Positions 62,875-64,000 of a DNA stretch of 64,000 nucleotides are shown piece by piece. A program made the translations under genes and the position numbers. Source of the DNA: DAISJM01 sp036821485 (GTDB taxonomy: Bacteria; Verrucomicrobiota; Kiritimatiellia; CAIQIC01; JAGNIJ01); NCBI GenBank assembly GCA_036821485.1, contig DAISJM010000009.1:1-64000 (forward strand), written 5' to 3'. The notes below the pieces were generated by a model. It was not told the origin of the DNA. It worked only from the letters and a program-made list of their open reading frames with translations, and did not search any database. The stretch's first letter is position 1; each line of letters begins with the position of its first letter.

Positions 62875-63960
62875 ATGACAGACCCAAGAGTTGAACAACT
62901 GGCCAAGGTTCTCGTCCACTACAGCATCCACGCGAAACCCCGCGAAATCATTGCCGTGGATGGCTCCTCAGCCGCCGAGCCCCTCATCCTCGCGGTCTAC
63001 GAACAGCTCATCCGCGCAGGCGCCTACCCCTTCGTCCGCATGTCACCCGACGGCGCAGCACAGGTGTTCTTCCAGCACGGCAAGCCGCACCATTTCGACC
63101 GCATCACGCCGCTTCAGAAGTCGATCGTCGATCACCTCGACGGCTCGATCTACATCGATTCCAGTTCCAACACTCGCGCGCTCTCGGGCGTGGATCCGAA
63201 GAAGCAGGCGCGTGTGTCGCGCGCGTCGAAGCCGCTGCGCGAAAAAATGATGAAGAAGAAATGGAACCTCACGCTCTTCCCCACGCAGGCCTATGCGCAG
63301 GATGCCGAGATGAGCCTCCGCGATTTCGAGGACTTCGTCTACCATGCCACGTTTGCCGATCAGAAGGATCCCGTCGCCGCATGGAAGAAGCTCGCGGCGC
63401 GACAACAGAAGCTGATTGGAAAACTGCGCGGCGCGAAACAGGTCCGGATCGTCGGACCCGAGACCGACCTCACGCTCTCGGTGAAAGGCCGTACCTTCAT
63501 CAACTCGTCCGGCCACCACAACATGCCGTGCGGCGAAATCTTCACCGGCCCCGTCGAAAATTCCGCCGAGGGCCACATCCGCTACGACTACCCCGTGTGC
63601 CACGCAGGCCGCGAAGTGGACGGCGTCCGTCTCGTCTTCCGGAAAGGTAAAGTGGTCGAGGCGTCCGCCGAAAAGAACGAGAAGTTCCTGCTCACGATGC
63701 TCGACATGGACCCCGGCGCGCGGTTCCTCGGCGAACTCGGCATCGGCACGAATTACGGCATCCAGCGATTCATCAAGAATATCCTGTTCGATGAGAAGAT
63801 CGGCGGCAGCATCCACCTCGCCCTCGGCCAGTCCTACGAGGAAACCGGCGGGAAGAATCAGTCGTCCCTGCATTGGGATATGATCAAGGACCTGCGCAAG
63901 GGCGGCGCGCTCTACGTGGACGGCAAGCTGTTCCAGAAGAACGGCAAATTCGTTGGGTAG
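62875..63960 (+). CDS. M29-family aminopeptidase (361 aa)
   Basis: Metallo-aminopeptidase of the AmpS/AmpT (thermophilic aminopeptidase II) family. Six metal ligands can be placed: glutamate in PCGEIFTGP, glutamate in GELGIGTN, histidine in GSIHLALG, tyrosine in QSYEETGG, and histidine and aspartate in SLHWDMI. These match the E-E-H-Y-H-D pattern known for the family. The length is a little under the typical 400 residues. GGAGG lies 12 bases before ATG 62875; a TATAGT hexamer at 62843-62848 could be a -10, but no -35 fits. The remaining 40 bases of the window hold nothing recognisable. Confidence 0.9.
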   Translation: MTDPRVEQLAKVLVHYSIHAKPREIIAVDGSSAAEPLILAVYEQLIRAGAYPFVRMSPDGAAQVFFQHGKPHHFDRITPLQKSIVDHLDGSIYIDSSSNTRALSGVDPKKQARVSRASKPLREKMMKKKWNLTLFPTQAYAQDAEMSLRDFEDFVYHATFADQKDPVAAWKKLAARQQKLIGKLRGAKQVRIVGPETDLTLSVKGRTFINSSGHHNMPCGEIFTGPVENSAEGHIRYDYPVCHAGREVDGVRLVFRKGKVVEASAEKNEKFLLTMLDMDPGARFLGELGIGTNYGIQRFIKNILFDEKIGGSIHLALGQSYEETGGKNQSSLHWDMIKDLRKGGALYVDGKLFQKNGKFVG

Positions 63961-64000
63961 CAGGCAGGGACAACTCGCCGAGCCGTCCGCTCCCAGAATC

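Noticed and set aside
1..64000. tRNA, rRNA or CRISPR arrays
   Set aside because: No T-loop-like words in a cloverleaf context, no rRNA signatures and no regularly spaced short repeats were seen; the only tandem repeats are within protein-coding modules.

Overview
The window is a chromosomal segment of a Gram-negative-type bacterium, most likely a member of the PVC superphylum (Kiritimatiellota, Lentisphaerae or Verrucomicrobiota). This is an inference from gene content, not a database match. The evidence is a DUF481 outer-membrane protein, a MurE with the DNPR motif of meso-diaminopimelate ligases, very large secreted proteins with calcium-binding repeats, and an A-type diiron flavoprotein suggesting life with little oxygen. 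Most genes lie on the minus strand. I saw no rRNA, tRNA or CRISPR. A run of 10 Ns at 33429-33438 shows that this is a draft assembly.

Layout. 1-5.5 kb: topA (cut by the left edge), dprA, a 201-aa unknown, aroB, a DUF481 protein and mscL, all minus. 5.7-10.8 kb: an acyl-CoA synthetase frame broken by an in-frame TAG, a coupled secreted protein, fmt and an iron-type alcohol dehydrogenase. 10.8-17.9 kb: the elongation module mreB-mreC-mreD-mrdA-rodA followed by rng (RNase G), with 1-4 base stop/start overlaps. 18.2-31.3 kb: six closely spaced genes for secreted or membrane-anchored proteins (a 1683-aa LamG-like/thrombospondin-3 protein, a Cys-rich Ig-like protein, a beta-helix plus seven-bladed propeller protein and others). 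Its GC content looks lower than that of its flanks, and a decayed transposase sits beside it (31.7-32.9 kb). 33-35.4 kb: a DHH phosphoesterase crossing the assembly gap, a PIG-L-type deacetylase and a small membrane protein.

35.5-43.9 kb: the fatty-acid and phospholipid cluster rsmD-coaD-yceD-rpmF-plsX-fabH-fabD-fabG-acpP-fabF, with a strong intrinsic terminator between acpP and fabF, then an FHA protein. 44.2-49.6 kb: yqeY with a 56-aa two-helix membrane protein, a LacI-type regulator, an FprA-type flavoprotein, an RluA-type pseudouridine synthase and ahcY. 49.7-61.8 kb: a division and cell-wall (dcw) cluster in the order mraZ, unknown ORF, rsmH, ftsL, ftsI, murE, 60-aa Cys4 protein, murF, mraY, murD, LysM protein, ftsW. 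It ends before murG, murC, ddl and ftsQAZ, which are not in the window. 62-64 kb: a SIMPL-domain protein and an M29 aminopeptidase.

Together the window holds both SEDS/class B PBP pairs (RodA-MrdA for elongation, FtsW-FtsI for division), the mDAP-peptide branch of peptidoglycan precursor synthesis and most type II fatty-acid synthesis genes. These conserved blocks are ordinary. The most interesting parts are the 13-kb secreted-protein operon, including a propeller apparently inserted into an Ig-like domain, the amber-interrupted synthetase, and the unrecognised small genes inside the dcw cluster.
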